DNA of 64,000 nucleotides from Myxacorys almedinensis A (lineage in GTDB: Bacteria > Cyanobacteriota > Cyanobacteriia > Leptolyngbyales > Leptolyngbyaceae). The stretch covers positions 185,734-249,733 of the forward strand of contig NZ_WVIE01000004.1 in NCBI RefSeq assembly GCF_010091945.1. The letters are read 5' to 3'. Position numbers and translations under genes: made by a program. Shown here piece after piece: positions 29,001 through 37,862 of the stretch (position 1 is its first letter; every line of letters starts with the position of its first letter). The notes under the pieces are model-generated. The model did no database searches. It had not been told where the DNA came from and saw nothing but the letters and a program-made list of their open reading frames with translations.

Positions 29001-31346
29001 ATGGAATTCTCGATCGCTGAACTACTGGCAAACTTCACAGATGACAAACTGGTTGCACCCAAGGCGCTAGAGAAGAAGTTAGAGTGCCAAGAGGAACCGA
29101 GCTTACACAAACTCCAAATTGCTCTAGAGGTGCTGGAGAAGGTCGGTATCTTGGTCAAAGAGCGCGGAAAATATCGTCGCGTTACAGAAGATGGGGTGGT
29201 AGAAGGAAAACTGCGCTGTTCGAGTAAGGGTTTTTGCTTCGCGATTCAAGATATCGAAGGCTCAGAGGATATTTATATTCGAGAGAGCCAGTTGAATCAT
29301 GCGTGGAACGGCGATCGCGTCTTGGTGCGCGTTACCAAAGAAGGCAGCCGCCGGCGCAGCCCAGAAGGGGAGGTGCGCCTGATTCTAGAGCGGGCAAATC
29401 CGTCGGTTTTGGCGCGCATCAAAAAAACGGACAGTGGCGACTTTCATGCCGTGCCGTTAGATGATCGGCTGCTGTTTGAACTCGATTTATCTCACCATGA
29501 GGCAGATTTGTCCAATGCGATCGATAACCTGGTTCACGTCGAAGTCCAGCGCTATCCGATCGGGCAAAAGCCCCCGATTGGCAACATCGCTAAGCTGCTA
29601 GGCAGCGATGAGGACGCTTCAGATGTCGATATTGTTTGTTGTAAGCACGATTTACCCCGCGACTTTTCAGAGTCCGTTTTGGCATCTGCCAAAGCGCTTT
29701 CTCATAAAATCCCAAAAGCAGAACTTAAAAAGCGCCTCGACCTGCGAGATGTCCCGACTATCACGATCAAGGCAAGTCATGACGATAGCGCCGATGATGC
29801 CATTACCCTAGAGGAAATGGACGACGGGCACTGGCGGCTGGGCATTCACATTGCCGACGTTGCCCATTATGTAGATGCTAATTCTGCCCTCGATCGCGAG
29901 GCTCAACGGCGAGGTGTATCTGTCTACCTGGGCGAGTTGGTGCTGCCGATGCTGCCAGAGCAAATTAGCGGCAACCTTTGCTCGCTTCAACCCGACAAAG
30001 AGCGCTTGGCAATTTCAGTATTAATCACCCTCGATGGGCAGGGGCAGGTGATTGAATTTGAGATTCAGCCGACAGTGATTCAGGTAGACTACAAGCTAAG
30101 CTATGCCCAAGCTGAAGCCATCTTGGCAGATCAGCCCACCCAGGATGTCAGCCAGTTTGCCGCCATTTTTGGGATGCTGGCACACCTGGATAAGCTCAGC
30201 CATGCGATCAAAGAGCAACGGCGGCAACGCGGCGCGTTTGAGTTGAACCTGCCAGAAAAAATTTATGCCCGGGCTGATGGCTCCGAATCTCCCGAAGAGG
30301 CAGGCAAATATACGTTTAGCAAGTTTCACTACGATGATGAAGGCACCCTAGGCGCTGTGGTGGTGTCTTCGACCTTGCCCATCCACTCGATGGTAGTGGA
30401 ACTGATGCTGCTGGCAAATCAGACTGTCGCCGCCCACCTGCAAGCGCTAGGCGTTCCGGGAGTGTATCGGGTTCATCCGACGCCCGACCCAGACGATGTC
30501 CAAGAACTGGTGAAACTGGCGGTCAGCATGGGGTTAGAACTGAGCTTAGAGCAAGAAGATGAAGTCCATGCTCAAGACTATCAGCATTTCACCAAGAAGT
30601 TTGCTGAGGGCGACTCTGAGCGCGTGTTAACGTATTTGTTGCTGTCTACGCTCAAACCTGCGTTTTACAGCACCCAACCCAAAGCGCATTTTGGGCTTGC
30701 CCTAGAGCAAGGGTACACGCACTTTACCTCCCCGGTGCGGCGCTATCCGGATCTGCTGGTTCACCGATCGCTCCATGCTGTGTTTGAAGAGGGGCGCGAT
30801 CGCAGATCCAGCCGCGTGAAAGAAAGCGTTGATTTGCGCCATAGCTCGTGCCACGGTCAGATCAACTGGAACGTGCTGCCCACGGACTTGCACCAAGAGC
30901 TTGAAACCCACTTTACGGCGGTTGTGATCCACCTCACCGAGCGGGAAAAACTCGCCCAAGATGCCGAAAATGATTTAGAAGGCTTGAAAAAAGCTGAACT
31001 GATGAAGGAGCGGACGGGCGAAATCTTTCACGGCTTGATCACAGGTGTCCAATCTTACGGCTTGTTTGTGGAAATCGAAGAACTGCTGGTGGAAGGCTTG
31101 GTGCACGTCAGTTCCCTTAAAGATGATTGGTACGAGTTTCGCTCGCGTCAGCAAACTCTGGTTGGGCGAAAGAACCGCAAGCAATATCGCCTCGGCGATC
31201 GCATCGAAGTTCAGGTGAAAAGTGTTGATTATTACCGTCAGCAAATTGACCTGATTGCCGTTGGCGGAGGCAGCGAAGCCGGAGAAGACTACTCAGAATC
31301 GGATGAGGCTGGCTCTGACGAAGAGGAGTTTGATGAAGAACAATAG
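29001..31346 (+). CDS. rnr: Ribonuclease R, RNB family 3'-5' exoribonuclease
   Basis: Processive 3'-5' exoribonuclease that degrades structured RNA and works in RNA quality control. The 781 residues show an N-terminal helical domain (MEFSIAELLANFTDDKLVAP), cold-shock domains (about 70-190), the RNB catalytic domain with the acidic cluster SHDDSADDAITLEEMDDG and GIHIADVAHYVDAN (about 258-295), and SPVRRYPDLLVHRSLH near 575. A C-terminal S1 domain (GLITGVQSYGLFVEIEELLV, about 675) is followed by a strongly acidic tail. In cyanobacteria this is the main RNase II/R-type enzyme. It is preceded by a 750-base gap. Confidence 0.94.
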   Translation: MEFSIAELLANFTDDKLVAPKALEKKLECQEEPSLHKLQIALEVLEKVGILVKERGKYRRVTEDGVVEGKLRCSSKGFCFAIQDIEGSEDIYIRESQLNHAWNGDRVLVRVTKEGSRRRSPEGEVRLILERANPSVLARIKKTDSGDFHAVPLDDRLLFELDLSHHEADLSNAIDNLVHVEVQRYPIGQKPPIGNIAKLLGSDEDASDVDIVCCKHDLPRDFSESVLASAKALSHKIPKAELKKRLDLRDVPTITIKASHDDSADDAITLEEMDDGHWRLGIHIADVAHYVDANSALDREAQRRGVSVYLGELVLPMLPEQISGNLCSLQPDKERLAISVLITLDGQGQVIEFEIQPTVIQVDYKLSYAQAEAILADQPTQDVSQFAAIFGMLAHLDKLSHAIKEQRRQRGAFELNLPEKIYARADGSESPEEAGKYTFSKFHYDDEGTLGAVVVSSTLPIHSMVVELMLLANQTVAAHLQALGVPGVYRVHPTPDPDDVQELVKLAVSMGLELSLEQEDEVHAQDYQHFTKKFAEGDSERVLTYLLLSTLKPAFYSTQPKAHFGLALEQGYTHFTSPVRRYPDLLVHRSLHAVFEEGRDRRSSRVKESVDLRHSSCHGQINWNVLPTDLHQELETHFTAVVIHLTEREKLAQDAENDLEGLKKAELMKERTGEIFHGLITGVQSYGLFVEIEELLVEGLVHVSSLKDDWYEFRSRQQTLVGRKNRKQYRLGDRIEVQVKSVDYYRQQIDLIAVGGGSEAGEDYSESDEAGSDEEEFDEEQ

Positions 31347-31414
31347 GGAAGCCGCCAGACAACGCCACTGCCCAACCACCCCCGACGACCCAACCTTCAC
31401 CCCCTAGATTCTCT

Positions 31415-32044
31415 GTGTCGCTCATTTCCCGCCCTCTGATCATCGGCGTCTCTGGCGCTTCTGGACTGATTTACGCAGTTCGTACGCTAAAGTTTCTTTT
31501 AGAGGCAGACTATGCGATCGAACTGGTTGCCTCTAAAGCTACGTACATGGTTTGGCAGGCAGAACATGCCCTGCGAATGCCTGCCGAACCGTTGCTGCAA
31601 GAAGCCTTTTGGCGTGACCAGTGCGGCGTGGAGCACCGCGGAAAGCTAACGTGCCACCCTTGGGCAGACGTGGGTGCAAACATTGCCAGTGGTTCATTTC
31701 GGACTGTGGGAATGCTGGTGATTCCGTGCAGCATGAGTACGGCAGCCAAACTAGCAGCCGGTCTGAGTTCAGATTTGCTAGAACGAGCGGCAGATGTGCA
31801 GCTTAAAGAAAATCGTAAGCTCGTGGTTGTTCCCCGCGAAACGCCGTTGAGTCTGATTCACCTGAAAAATTTAACGGCTCTAGCCGAGGCAGGCGCTCGG
31901 ATTGTTCCTGCAATTCCTGCCTGGTATCACAAGCCCCAAACCATCGAAGATTTGGTCGATTTTGTGGTAGCTCGCGCGCTTGACCAGTTTGAGATTGATT
32001 GTGTCAAGGTTGAACGCTGGAAAGAAGCCCAATCCTGTGATTAA
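31415..32044 (+). CDS. ubiX: Flavin prenyltransferase UbiX
   Basis: Makes prenylated FMN from FMN and dimethylallyl phosphate, the cofactor for UbiD-type decarboxylases such as the one in plastoquinone synthesis. The 209 residues contain the FMN site IIGVSGASGLIYAVRTLKFL at the N-terminus and the family segment PCSMSTAAKLAAGLSSDLLE and LKENRKLVVVPRETPLSLIH. Start is GTG at 31415 giving MSLISRPLIIGVSG. It follows rnr by about 70 bases on the same strand. No ubiD is in the window. Confidence 0.94.
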   Translation: MSLISRPLIIGVSGASGLIYAVRTLKFLLEADYAIELVASKATYMVWQAEHALRMPAEPLLQEAFWRDQCGVEHRGKLTCHPWADVGANIASGSFRTVGMLVIPCSMSTAAKLAAGLSSDLLERAADVQLKENRKLVVVPRETPLSLIHLKNLTALAEAGARIVPAIPAWYHKPQTIEDLVDFVVARALDQFEIDCVKVERWKEAQSCD

Positions 32045-32154
32045 AGCGAGTTTTCTAGCCGTAGCCCCTTTCGCTGGGGTCGGCGCGGAACTTAATACCC
32101 GTCTGCAACGCCATGCGATAAGCTGATAACGAGCCTAGTAATCGGCGATTTCTA

Positions 32155-32832
32155 ATGTCTCTTTTGCGTTCAGTTGTCTTGCTCATGGTGCTGGGGTCGC
32201 TGGCTCTGCTAACAGTGCAGAATTGGTCGGCTCCGATGCAGCTAGTATTTTTAGGGATGCGATCGCTGGCATTGCCTCTACCGATTTGGATCGTGGGCGC
32301 GCTCGTAGCAGGCATCCTCACAACAATCGTGATTTCTATCTTGTTTCGGCTCACAGGTTTTACCGCAGGGCGCTCTGCCCGTCGCCCGTCGCCCAGCTAT
32401 GTCGCCCCCACCGAACCGCCCCCTAGCAGCAGCTATTCCTACACTCCCCCGTCTTACACTCAGTCTGTCGAATCTCCCCGAACCACATGGAGAACGGCTA
32501 CCCCGCCCTCTACGCCTAGCGATCCGTCGTCTGGCGATCGAGAAGAGTGGGGCAGTGAAGATGCGTCTGACTGGTTTGATGACTCGTCTGACTGGGCGGA
32601 TGAGCCTCGCGACTCGCGATCGTCGTCTCGTCGCACCGATTACGAAGTCCGGCAAGAACCCAAGTCTGGCTCTCGTTCGGGTTCCAATTATTCTTACAGC
32701 TACCGCGATCCAGATCCTCCCACCAACCCAGCAGATGTTGTTGATGCAGATTACCGGGTGATCATTCCCCCAAATCGCAATCTAGAGGACGATGATTTTG
32801 ATGATTCTACGGAGTCTGACAACCATCGTTAA
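32155..32832 (+). CDS. LapA-domain membrane protein with disordered acidic tail
   Basis: The N-terminal 65 residues form two hydrophobic segments, LLRSVVLLMVLGSLALLTVQ and PIWIVGALVAGILTTIVISI, with the NW...F motif between them typical of LapA (DUF1049) proteins, which in other bacteria take part in lipopolysaccharide assembly. The remaining 160 residues are Ser-, Pro-, Asp- and Arg-rich, with repeats such as DWFDDSSDWADEP, and end acidic. The tail is probably disordered and cytoplasmic. It lies between ubiX and aroK on the same strand with short gaps. Confidence 0.82.
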   Translation: MSLLRSVVLLMVLGSLALLTVQNWSAPMQLVFLGMRSLALPLPIWIVGALVAGILTTIVISILFRLTGFTAGRSARRPSPSYVAPTEPPPSSSYSYTPPSYTQSVESPRTTWRTATPPSTPSDPSSGDREEWGSEDASDWFDDSSDWADEPRDSRSSSRRTDYEVRQEPKSGSRSGSNYSYSYRDPDPPTNPADVVDADYRVIIPPNRNLEDDDFDDSTESDNHR

Positions 32833-32891
32833 TCATCGTTCTGCTAAGGTTTGACGCTCTCGATTCCTGGTTTTTTAGTCGGCACGTGTCT

Positions 32892-33491
32892 ATGTTAAAC
32901 GGGGTCAATCTTTATCTCATCGGCATGATGGGAGTTGGCAAAACGACGATCGGGCAACCCCTTGCTCGTCACTTCGGCTATCAATTTGTTGACACCGATC
33001 ACTTTATTGAACGCGCCACAGGACAATCGATTTCGACCATTTTTGCCCAGTCTGGAGAAGCGATTTTCCGCCAGCTAGAAACGGCGACCTTGGCTGAAGT
33101 CTCTGCCCGAACTTGTAAGGTGATCGCGACTGGTGGTGGCATTGTTCTCAAGCGCGAGAATTGGAGCTTTCTGCGGCACGGCGTGATCATTTGGCTCGAT
33201 GTCCCGGTAGAAGTGCTGCAAAACCGCCTCCGGCATGATGCCAATCGCCCACTTTTACACCACGACGATCTGCGGGAGAACCTCATCGAGCTTTTGAATG
33301 AACGGCAAGCCCTGTATGCTCAGGCGGATATTAGAATCAGGGTTGCCCAAACCGATACCGCAGAGCAAGTCGTACAACGGACGATCGCCGCGATCGCGGA
33401 TGCCTGCGAACAAAAACGCCAACTCGACCAGCACCTCGAACGCCTGAATGCAGAAGTGCCTTTCCAGCTTCACGACCCTAATAAGAACTAG
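32892..33491 (+). CDS. aroK: Shikimate kinase
   Basis: Phosphorylates shikimate at the 3-hydroxyl with ATP in the chorismate pathway. The product is about 199 residues from the ATG at 32892 (a GTG two codons upstream is also possible). Motifs: Walker A YLIGMMGVGKTTIGQPLA, substrate-binding FVDTDHFIE, the ATGGGIVL loop, and the lid Arg in RHDANRPLL. The C-terminal helix has about 25 extra charged residues. The 3' end overlaps the convergent acetyltransferase gene by 14 bases. Confidence 0.95.
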   Translation: MLNGVNLYLIGMMGVGKTTIGQPLARHFGYQFVDTDHFIERATGQSISTIFAQSGEAIFRQLETATLAEVSARTCKVIATGGGIVLKRENWSFLRHGVIIWLDVPVEVLQNRLRHDANRPLLHHDDLRENLIELLNERQALYAQADIRIRVAQTDTAEQVVQRTIAAIADACEQKRQLDQHLERLNAEVPFQLHDPNKN

Positions 33492-34101
33492 GTTTCTTCT
33501 CTAGAGCTTTATGGAGCAGCATTCGGGGCGGCTGCCCAAACAGATATGAACCCCACCCCCTATGGGTTTCTTCGAGACAATACCCCGTTTTTAGATAAAG
33601 CTGTCGCGCTGAGTTGTTCGTCTCTAGCACATGAAGATAAAGGTCTTGAAATCCCCACCCCGTCACAACCCGCTCACAGGTTGCCAATAGCTTTTTGCCA
33701 ATGCCACGGCATCGGTACTCTTGCCGCACCGCTAGATTGGATAAGTAGGGATAGGGATGCGATCGCATCTGCCAGGAGTTCTCATGGCGCAATCCTACCT
33801 CTACCGTGCCGATCAGGCAATCTTCCGGAGCCGACGAGCCGTCAGAGTGCCCCGCACATCGCGACACATCCACAGCCACCAAACAGGCATAGTGAGGCGA
33901 GGCACTCCACAACCGACCCCGCAAATCTTCATGAATACCGACGCGCATGATCGGAATCAGCCAACTTAGAAATTCTGGATTGAGCGGAAAACTATCCGCC
34001 AAAATTCCTGCCGCCTCAAATAAATCTTGCTGTCGGATCGCCCGCACCAAATAGTGCGCCTCCGAAAACGATGATAAATCTTGTTGATCAGAAATATTCA
34101 C
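33478..34101 (-). CDS. GNAT-family N-acetyltransferase
   Basis: Transfers an acetyl group from acetyl-CoA to an unknown amine. The 207-residue protein has the acetyl-CoA loop VRQEYRCRGIGKKLLATCE with the R/Q-x-x-G-x-G/A pattern, preceded by the beta strand YLSNLAV and followed by LYLHVLETNNSARQLYLKTG, the usual family end. A longer N-terminal half (about 100 residues) holds the variable substrate region. It lies between aroK and psbT; the substrate cannot be predicted. Confidence 0.88.
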   Translation of the reverse strand: MNISDQQDLSSFSEAHYLVRAIRQQDLFEAAGILADSFPLNPEFLSWLIPIMRVGIHEDLRGRLWSASPHYACLVAVDVSRCAGHSDGSSAPEDCLIGTVEVGLRHENSWQMRSHPYPYLSNLAVRQEYRCRGIGKKLLATCERVVTGWGFQDLYLHVLETNNSARQLYLKTGYCLEETHRGWGSYLFGQPPRMLLHKALEKKPSSY

Positions 34102-34174
34102 GACCGATACTACAGAGAACTCAACGTCTCAGGTTCAAGTTTAGACCCTCAACTCAAAATCCGCTCAAAAAATA

Positions 34175-34211
34175 ACCTGCCTAGCTAAAAGTGTCGAGCG
34201 CTAGACAGGTG
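34175..34211 (-). terminator. Probable terminator of psbB-psbT
   Basis: An imperfect stem, ACCTG-x-CTAGC with GCTAG-x-CAGGT, lies about 25 bases after the psbT stop. On the minus strand it is followed by TTATTTTTTGAG, a T-rich run. Edges are accurate to one or two bases. Confidence 0.72.
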
Positions 34212-34233
34212 TTAAAGATGAGGCGTCTTTGCC

Positions 34234-34329
34234 TTATTTGCCAATCCGAGGGGGTTCCCGGAAGGCGATCGCAAAGAAAAGCACCCCCAGTGCTAAGGCA
34301 AGAATCAGAATGTAAGCAACGCTTTCCAT
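34234..34329 (-). CDS. psbT: Photosystem II protein PsbT
   Basis: Thirty-one-residue single-span subunit at the PSII monomer interface, involved in dimer stability and repair after light damage. It reads [20 protein letters not shown] then [11 protein letters not shown], matching PsbT: one membrane helix followed by a short stromal basic tail. It follows psbB by about 97 bases on the same strand, the conserved cyanobacterial and plastid order. Too short for ordinary gene prediction cut-offs. Confidence 0.97.
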   Translation of the reverse strand: MESVAYILILALALGVLFFAIAFREPPRIGK

Positions 34330-34426
34330 ATCAGAGTGTCCTAATGACTTCAGTTCAGTCTATCGCAGAATCTAAGAAGGTCTAGTCTCAAGACCATGCC
34401 ACCCGACTAGACCTTCTAGAGCAGAC

Positions 34427-35959
34427 CTATACAGGCTCTTTTCGACGAGTAGATTTGTCTCCCAACTTCTGGAAGAAACCCCACTCGACCTGCTCTTCCG
34501 ACATATCCGGGTCGATCCCCGCAAACACATCCCGGAAGATCGTCCGAGACCCATGCCAAATATGACCAAAGAAGAACAGCAGAGCAAACACCGCGTGCCC
34601 AAACGTGAACCACCCTCTAGGGCTAGTGCGGAACACACCATCCGACGTGAGGGTTTCACGATCAAACTCAAACGGCTCGCCTAACTGGGCTGCACGGGCA
34701 TAGCGCTTGACAACCGCCGGATCAGTGACGGTTTGCCCGTCGAGCTTGCCGCCATAGAAGTTAGCTGTGACGCCCGCTTGCTCAAAGCTATACTTCGACT
34801 CTGCCTTCCGGAACGGAATGTCGGCACGAACGATACCCTGTTCGTCGGTCAAGACGACGGGGAAGTTCTCAAAGAAGTTTGGCAGACGACGAACCGATAG
34901 AACGCGCCCTTCGCTATCTTTGAACTCAGGATGTCCTAACCAGCTTTGGGCAATACCATCACCCTTATTCATCTGACCGGTGCGGAACAAGCCACCTTTG
35001 GCAGGGCTGTTGCCCACATAGTCATAAAACGCCAGTTTCTCAGGAATCCGCTCATACGCCTGCTGGATGCTAGCCCCATCGGCAATGTCGTTCTGTACCC
35101 GCCGCTCAATTTCCTGCTGGAAGTAGCTGCCATCCCACTGATAGCGAGTCGGACCAAACAACTCAATCGGGGTGGTGGCGCTGCCATACCACATGGTTCC
35201 TGCCACAATAAAGGCGGCAAAAAACACGGCGGCAATACTACTTGCCAAAACGGTTTCAATGTTACCCATGCGGAGCGCACGGTATAACCGCTCTGGCGGA
35301 CGTACGCTGAGATGAAACAGCCCGGCAATAATCCCTACAACACCTGCCGCGATGTGGTGAGCCACCACGCCGCCTGGGTTAAAGGGGTTAAAGCCGGCTG
35401 GACCCCATTCGGGCGCGACCGCCTGAACGTGCCCCGTTAGACCGTAGGCATCAGAGACCCACATTCCTGGACCAAACAGCCCGGTTAGGTGAAATGCCCC
35501 AAAGCCGAAGCAAAGAAGACCCGACAGAAACAAGTGAATCCCAAACATTTTTGGCAAGTCTAAAGCAGGCTCACCCGTACGGGAATCTCTAAACAGTTCT
35601 AGATCCCAGTAAACCCAGTGCCAGCAAGCTGCTAAGAACAGCAGACCCGACAGCACGATGTGCGCGATCGCAACGCCTTCAAACGACCAAAAACCAGGAT
35701 CTGTAAAACTCTCACCGGTGATGCTCCAGCCGCCCCAAGAAGAGGTCACACCCAACCGCGACATAAACGGCAGCACAAACATGCCTTGCCGCCACATCGG
35801 GTTAAGTACTGGATCGCTTGGGTCAAAAATCGCTAGCTCGTAAAGCGCCATTGATCCTGCCCAACCCGCCACGAGGGCGGTGTGCATCAAGTGAGTCGCA
35901 ATCAACCGCCCCGGATCATTAATCAGGACGGTGTGAACTCTATACCAGGGTAGTCCCAT
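34427..35959 (-). CDS. psbB: Photosystem II CP47 chlorophyll apoprotein
   Basis: Core antenna protein that binds 16 chlorophylls and passes excitation to the reaction centre. The 510-residue protein starts [20 protein letters not shown] and has six membrane spans with many His ligands ([57 protein letters not shown]) and a large lumenal loop E between spans five and six. The C-terminal [20 protein letters not shown] is typical. Co-transcribed with psbT. The upstream region shared with the ferredoxin gene holds nested palindromes. Confidence 0.98.
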   Translation of the reverse strand: MGLPWYRVHTVLINDPGRLIATHLMHTALVAGWAGSMALYELAIFDPSDPVLNPMWRQGMFVLPFMSRLGVTSSWGGWSITGESFTDPGFWSFEGVAIAHIVLSGLLFLAACWHWVYWDLELFRDSRTGEPALDLPKMFGIHLFLSGLLCFGFGAFHLTGLFGPGMWVSDAYGLTGHVQAVAPEWGPAGFNPFNPGGVVAHHIAAGVVGIIAGLFHLSVRPPERLYRALRMGNIETVLASSIAAVFFAAFIVAGTMWYGSATTPIELFGPTRYQWDGSYFQQEIERRVQNDIADGASIQQAYERIPEKLAFYDYVGNSPAKGGLFRTGQMNKGDGIAQSWLGHPEFKDSEGRVLSVRRLPNFFENFPVVLTDEQGIVRADIPFRKAESKYSFEQAGVTANFYGGKLDGQTVTDPAVVKRYARAAQLGEPFEFDRETLTSDGVFRTSPRGWFTFGHAVFALLFFFGHIWHGSRTIFRDVFAGIDPDMSEEQVEWGFFQKLGDKSTRRKEPV

Positions 35960-36151
35960 TGACTACGCTCCTCCTAATAAATTACGTCTACTGCAACGCT
36001 TCTTTCAGCATTTTGTTAAAAGTGCCGGATATTGGTAAATTTACCAGACTAGAGCCGACTTCTAACCGTGCGATCGCTGCCTTATTCACTCTTCCGTTGG
36101 AAGTCTATCGACAGATGACCGTGTACAGTTGAAAAATGAAAGTGTATAAAG

Positions 36152-36222
36152 AAGTGTAACCAGTGTTAGAGGCGATTGCAAGCAAATCTAATTTGCCTGG
36201 ACGATTGATAAGCGTTACACTT
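36152..36222. promoter_or_regulatory. Nested inverted repeats between psbB and ferredoxin gene
   Basis: Outer arms AAGTGTAAC (36152-36160) and GTTACACTT (36214-36222) are perfect inverted repeats. Almost concentric inside them is the palindrome GCAAAT-CTA-ATTTGC (36182-36196). A further AAGTGTA direct repeat precedes the outer arm. The site lies in the divergent promoter region of psbB and the ferredoxin gene, about 190 bases from the psbB start. Confidence 0.55.
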
Positions 36223-36283
36223 AAACTGTTAATAATTCTTCATTTATAAACATATTAAGTTACATCCAAACCCTTCGGTTGGC

Positions 36284-36721
36284 ATGTCCCGACGAGTCTA
36301 TTTCATCAGAGTAAATCTTATGCAGCCAGCAAACCCCGATCTTCAATCCACCGACAATTTCCAAGATGACCTCCTCTCTGCTGATCCTGAAGCGCGGCAA
36401 GAGCCTTCGGCAGGCAAGTTCCAATCTGCCAGCATCACATTTGTGAAAGAAGACAAGGTGGTGTTCGCAACTCAAGGCGCAAATCTACGCATCAAAGCGA
36501 TCGAAAACAACATCGACTTGTACACGTTTAAGGGCAAGATGATGAACTGCGGAGGCTACGGGCAATGCGGAACCTGCGTTGTCGAGATTGTAGAAGGGAT
36601 GGACAATCTTTCGCCCCGAACCGATGTTGAGAATCGTAAACTTAAGAAAAAGCCAGATACCTATCGGTTAGCGTGTCAGGCGTTAGTCAACGGAGCGGTC
36701 AGCGTCAAGACAAAACCTTAG
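36284..36721 (+). CDS. 2Fe-2S ferredoxin-like protein
   Basis: Soluble electron carrier of up to 145 residues; an ATG at 36320 would give 133. The first about 45 residues are acidic and variable. The fold then runs [20 protein letters not shown] and [15 protein letters not shown]. Cluster ligands are in [11 protein letters not shown], then RLACQAL about 32 residues later, giving CX5CX2CX32C. This first spacing differs from plant-type photosynthetic ferredoxins (CX4CX2C). Divergent from psbB and 48 bases upstream of psbM, so a photosystem-linked role is likely but unproven. Not the main PetF ferredoxin. Confidence 0.88.
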   Translation: MSRRVYFIRVNLMQPANPDLQSTDNFQDDLLSADPEARQEPSAGKFQSASITFVKEDKVVFATQGANLRIKAIENNIDLYTFKGKMMNCGGYGQCGTCVVEIVEGMDNLSPRTDVENRKLKKKPDTYRLACQALVNGAVSVKTKP

Positions 36722-36769
36722 TGGTATTCTGTTAAGTGTTGATGCAGAGATTAGAAGGGATTGGGTTTT

Positions 36770-36880
36770 ATGGAAGTTAATGATTTAGGATTTGTTGCAA
36801 CCATCCTGTTTGTGTTGGTTCCCAGCGTTTTCTTGTTGATCCTTTACATTCAAACTGCAAGCCGTCAAGCAGATAAATAG
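36770..36880 (+). CDS. psbM: Photosystem II protein PsbM
   Basis: Single-span PSII subunit of 36 residues at the dimer interface. Sequence [20 protein letters not shown] then [16 protein letters not shown] matches PsbM: short lumenal start, one helix and the conserved QTASRQ end. It lies 48 bases after the ferredoxin gene on the same strand, so the two are probably co-transcribed. Confidence 0.97.
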   Translation: MEVNDLGFVATILFVLVPSVFLLILYIQTASRQADK

Positions 36881-37040
36881 ACATTATCGCGATTTTGCTG
36901 AATTTATCTTTCAAGCGCTGTCGATCGTCTCGCGATCGCAGCGCTTTGTCATGTTAAACAGGGTATTGAGAACTGATGTGTAGCCAATTGCTTACCCACT
37001 CACAGCCCTACCTTGCTGCTCAACAAAACCGGCTCCCCAG

Positions 37041-37394
37041 CTACTGATGATCAGTTCCTCCGTCTGTCGTATTCCCGCCAGGACTACCATAGGCAGACCT
37101 ATCTTCCTCCAAATACTGCAAAAAGGCTAAGAGGCGCATTCTGGGAATGTAAGGCCACCCTCCATTTGCCTCAATATCTTTCAACAAGGCATACAACGCT
37201 TGGCGATTGTTTGGCATCGAATCTTGAAACAGTCCTTCACTGATCTCACGATGCAGACTTTCCAAGAACCTGAGCAACGCTAGTAGCTCTAAGGTGTCTC
37301 CTCGCGATTCCTCTGCAAGCTGCTTTACCAAGGTTTTAACGTCCTCTAGCTTAGGCACTTCTTTGATGGCTCTAACCTCTGCATCGTGGCTCAT
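37041..37394 (-). CDS. Conserved hypothetical helical protein
   Basis: A 117-residue soluble, mostly helical protein starting MSHDAEVRAIKEVPKLEDVK. The middle DTLELLALLRFLESLHREIS and LYALLKDIEANGGWPYIPRM look conserved; the tail is Gly-, Asp- and Thr-rich and disordered. No Cys, membrane segment or catalytic motif. It is convergent with psbM and divergent from psbO. I do not recognise a named family; proteins of this look occur in cyanobacteria. Confidence 0.72.
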   Translation of the reverse strand: MSHDAEVRAIKEVPKLEDVKTLVKQLAEESRGDTLELLALLRFLESLHREISEGLFQDSMPNNRQALYALLKDIEANGGWPYIPRMRLLAFLQYLEEDRSAYGSPGGNTTDGGTDHQ

Positions 37395-37862
37395 AAATCT
37401 TCATCCTCTGAAACATTGACCATGGCTTTAGTTGTTAGGGCAACAATGACCAAACTGATTTAGAGTACCTTATTTCGATTTGTAAAGTATTCTTGACGCC
37501 CATAGCGTTTATCAACCCACTAACGTTGCTAAAACTGGGCAATCTCGTTACAAATCCGTTTCACAAAATTGGATTCTTAAAAAGTTTACTAATATCTGTA
37601 AAATGCTTATGAGAGGTTCGATTTGAATCATCTTCAGAATTTATAGAAATTCCATCGTACCTGACAGCCGCTTAGGGGCTTTCTCTGACACTTCTTTTCC
37701 TGACACTTATGGCACGAAATCTGAGATGTCATGTTTCAAGAAGTAACCGTCTTCACAAGACGGTGATTAAGGTCATCCCTTTCCTTAATGTCGGATCAAC
37801 CCAAATGCACTGACAGGCTTTTTACATTGACTTGGCTTTTTACATTGACTTTGAGGTTGACC
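37395..37862. promoter_or_regulatory. psbO upstream region with hairpin and 18-bp duplication
   Basis: About 470 bases. A perfect 8-bp stem, ACCGTCTT-CAC-AAGACGGT (37746-37764), lies about 100 bases before psbO and has no T-run, so it may form in the psbO leader. GGCTTTTTACATTGACTT is duplicated in tandem at 37816-37833 and 37834-37851, ending 11 bases before the psbO start codon. Otherwise nothing recognised. Confidence 0.6.

Noticed and set aside
29234..31244. Several shadow frames inside the ribonuclease R gene
   Set aside because: They follow the codon pattern of rnr in other frames and have no independent support.
37788..37862. 25-codon upstream extension of psbO
   Set aside because: Encodes a repeat of an 18-bp duplication, not the conserved PsbO signal peptide.
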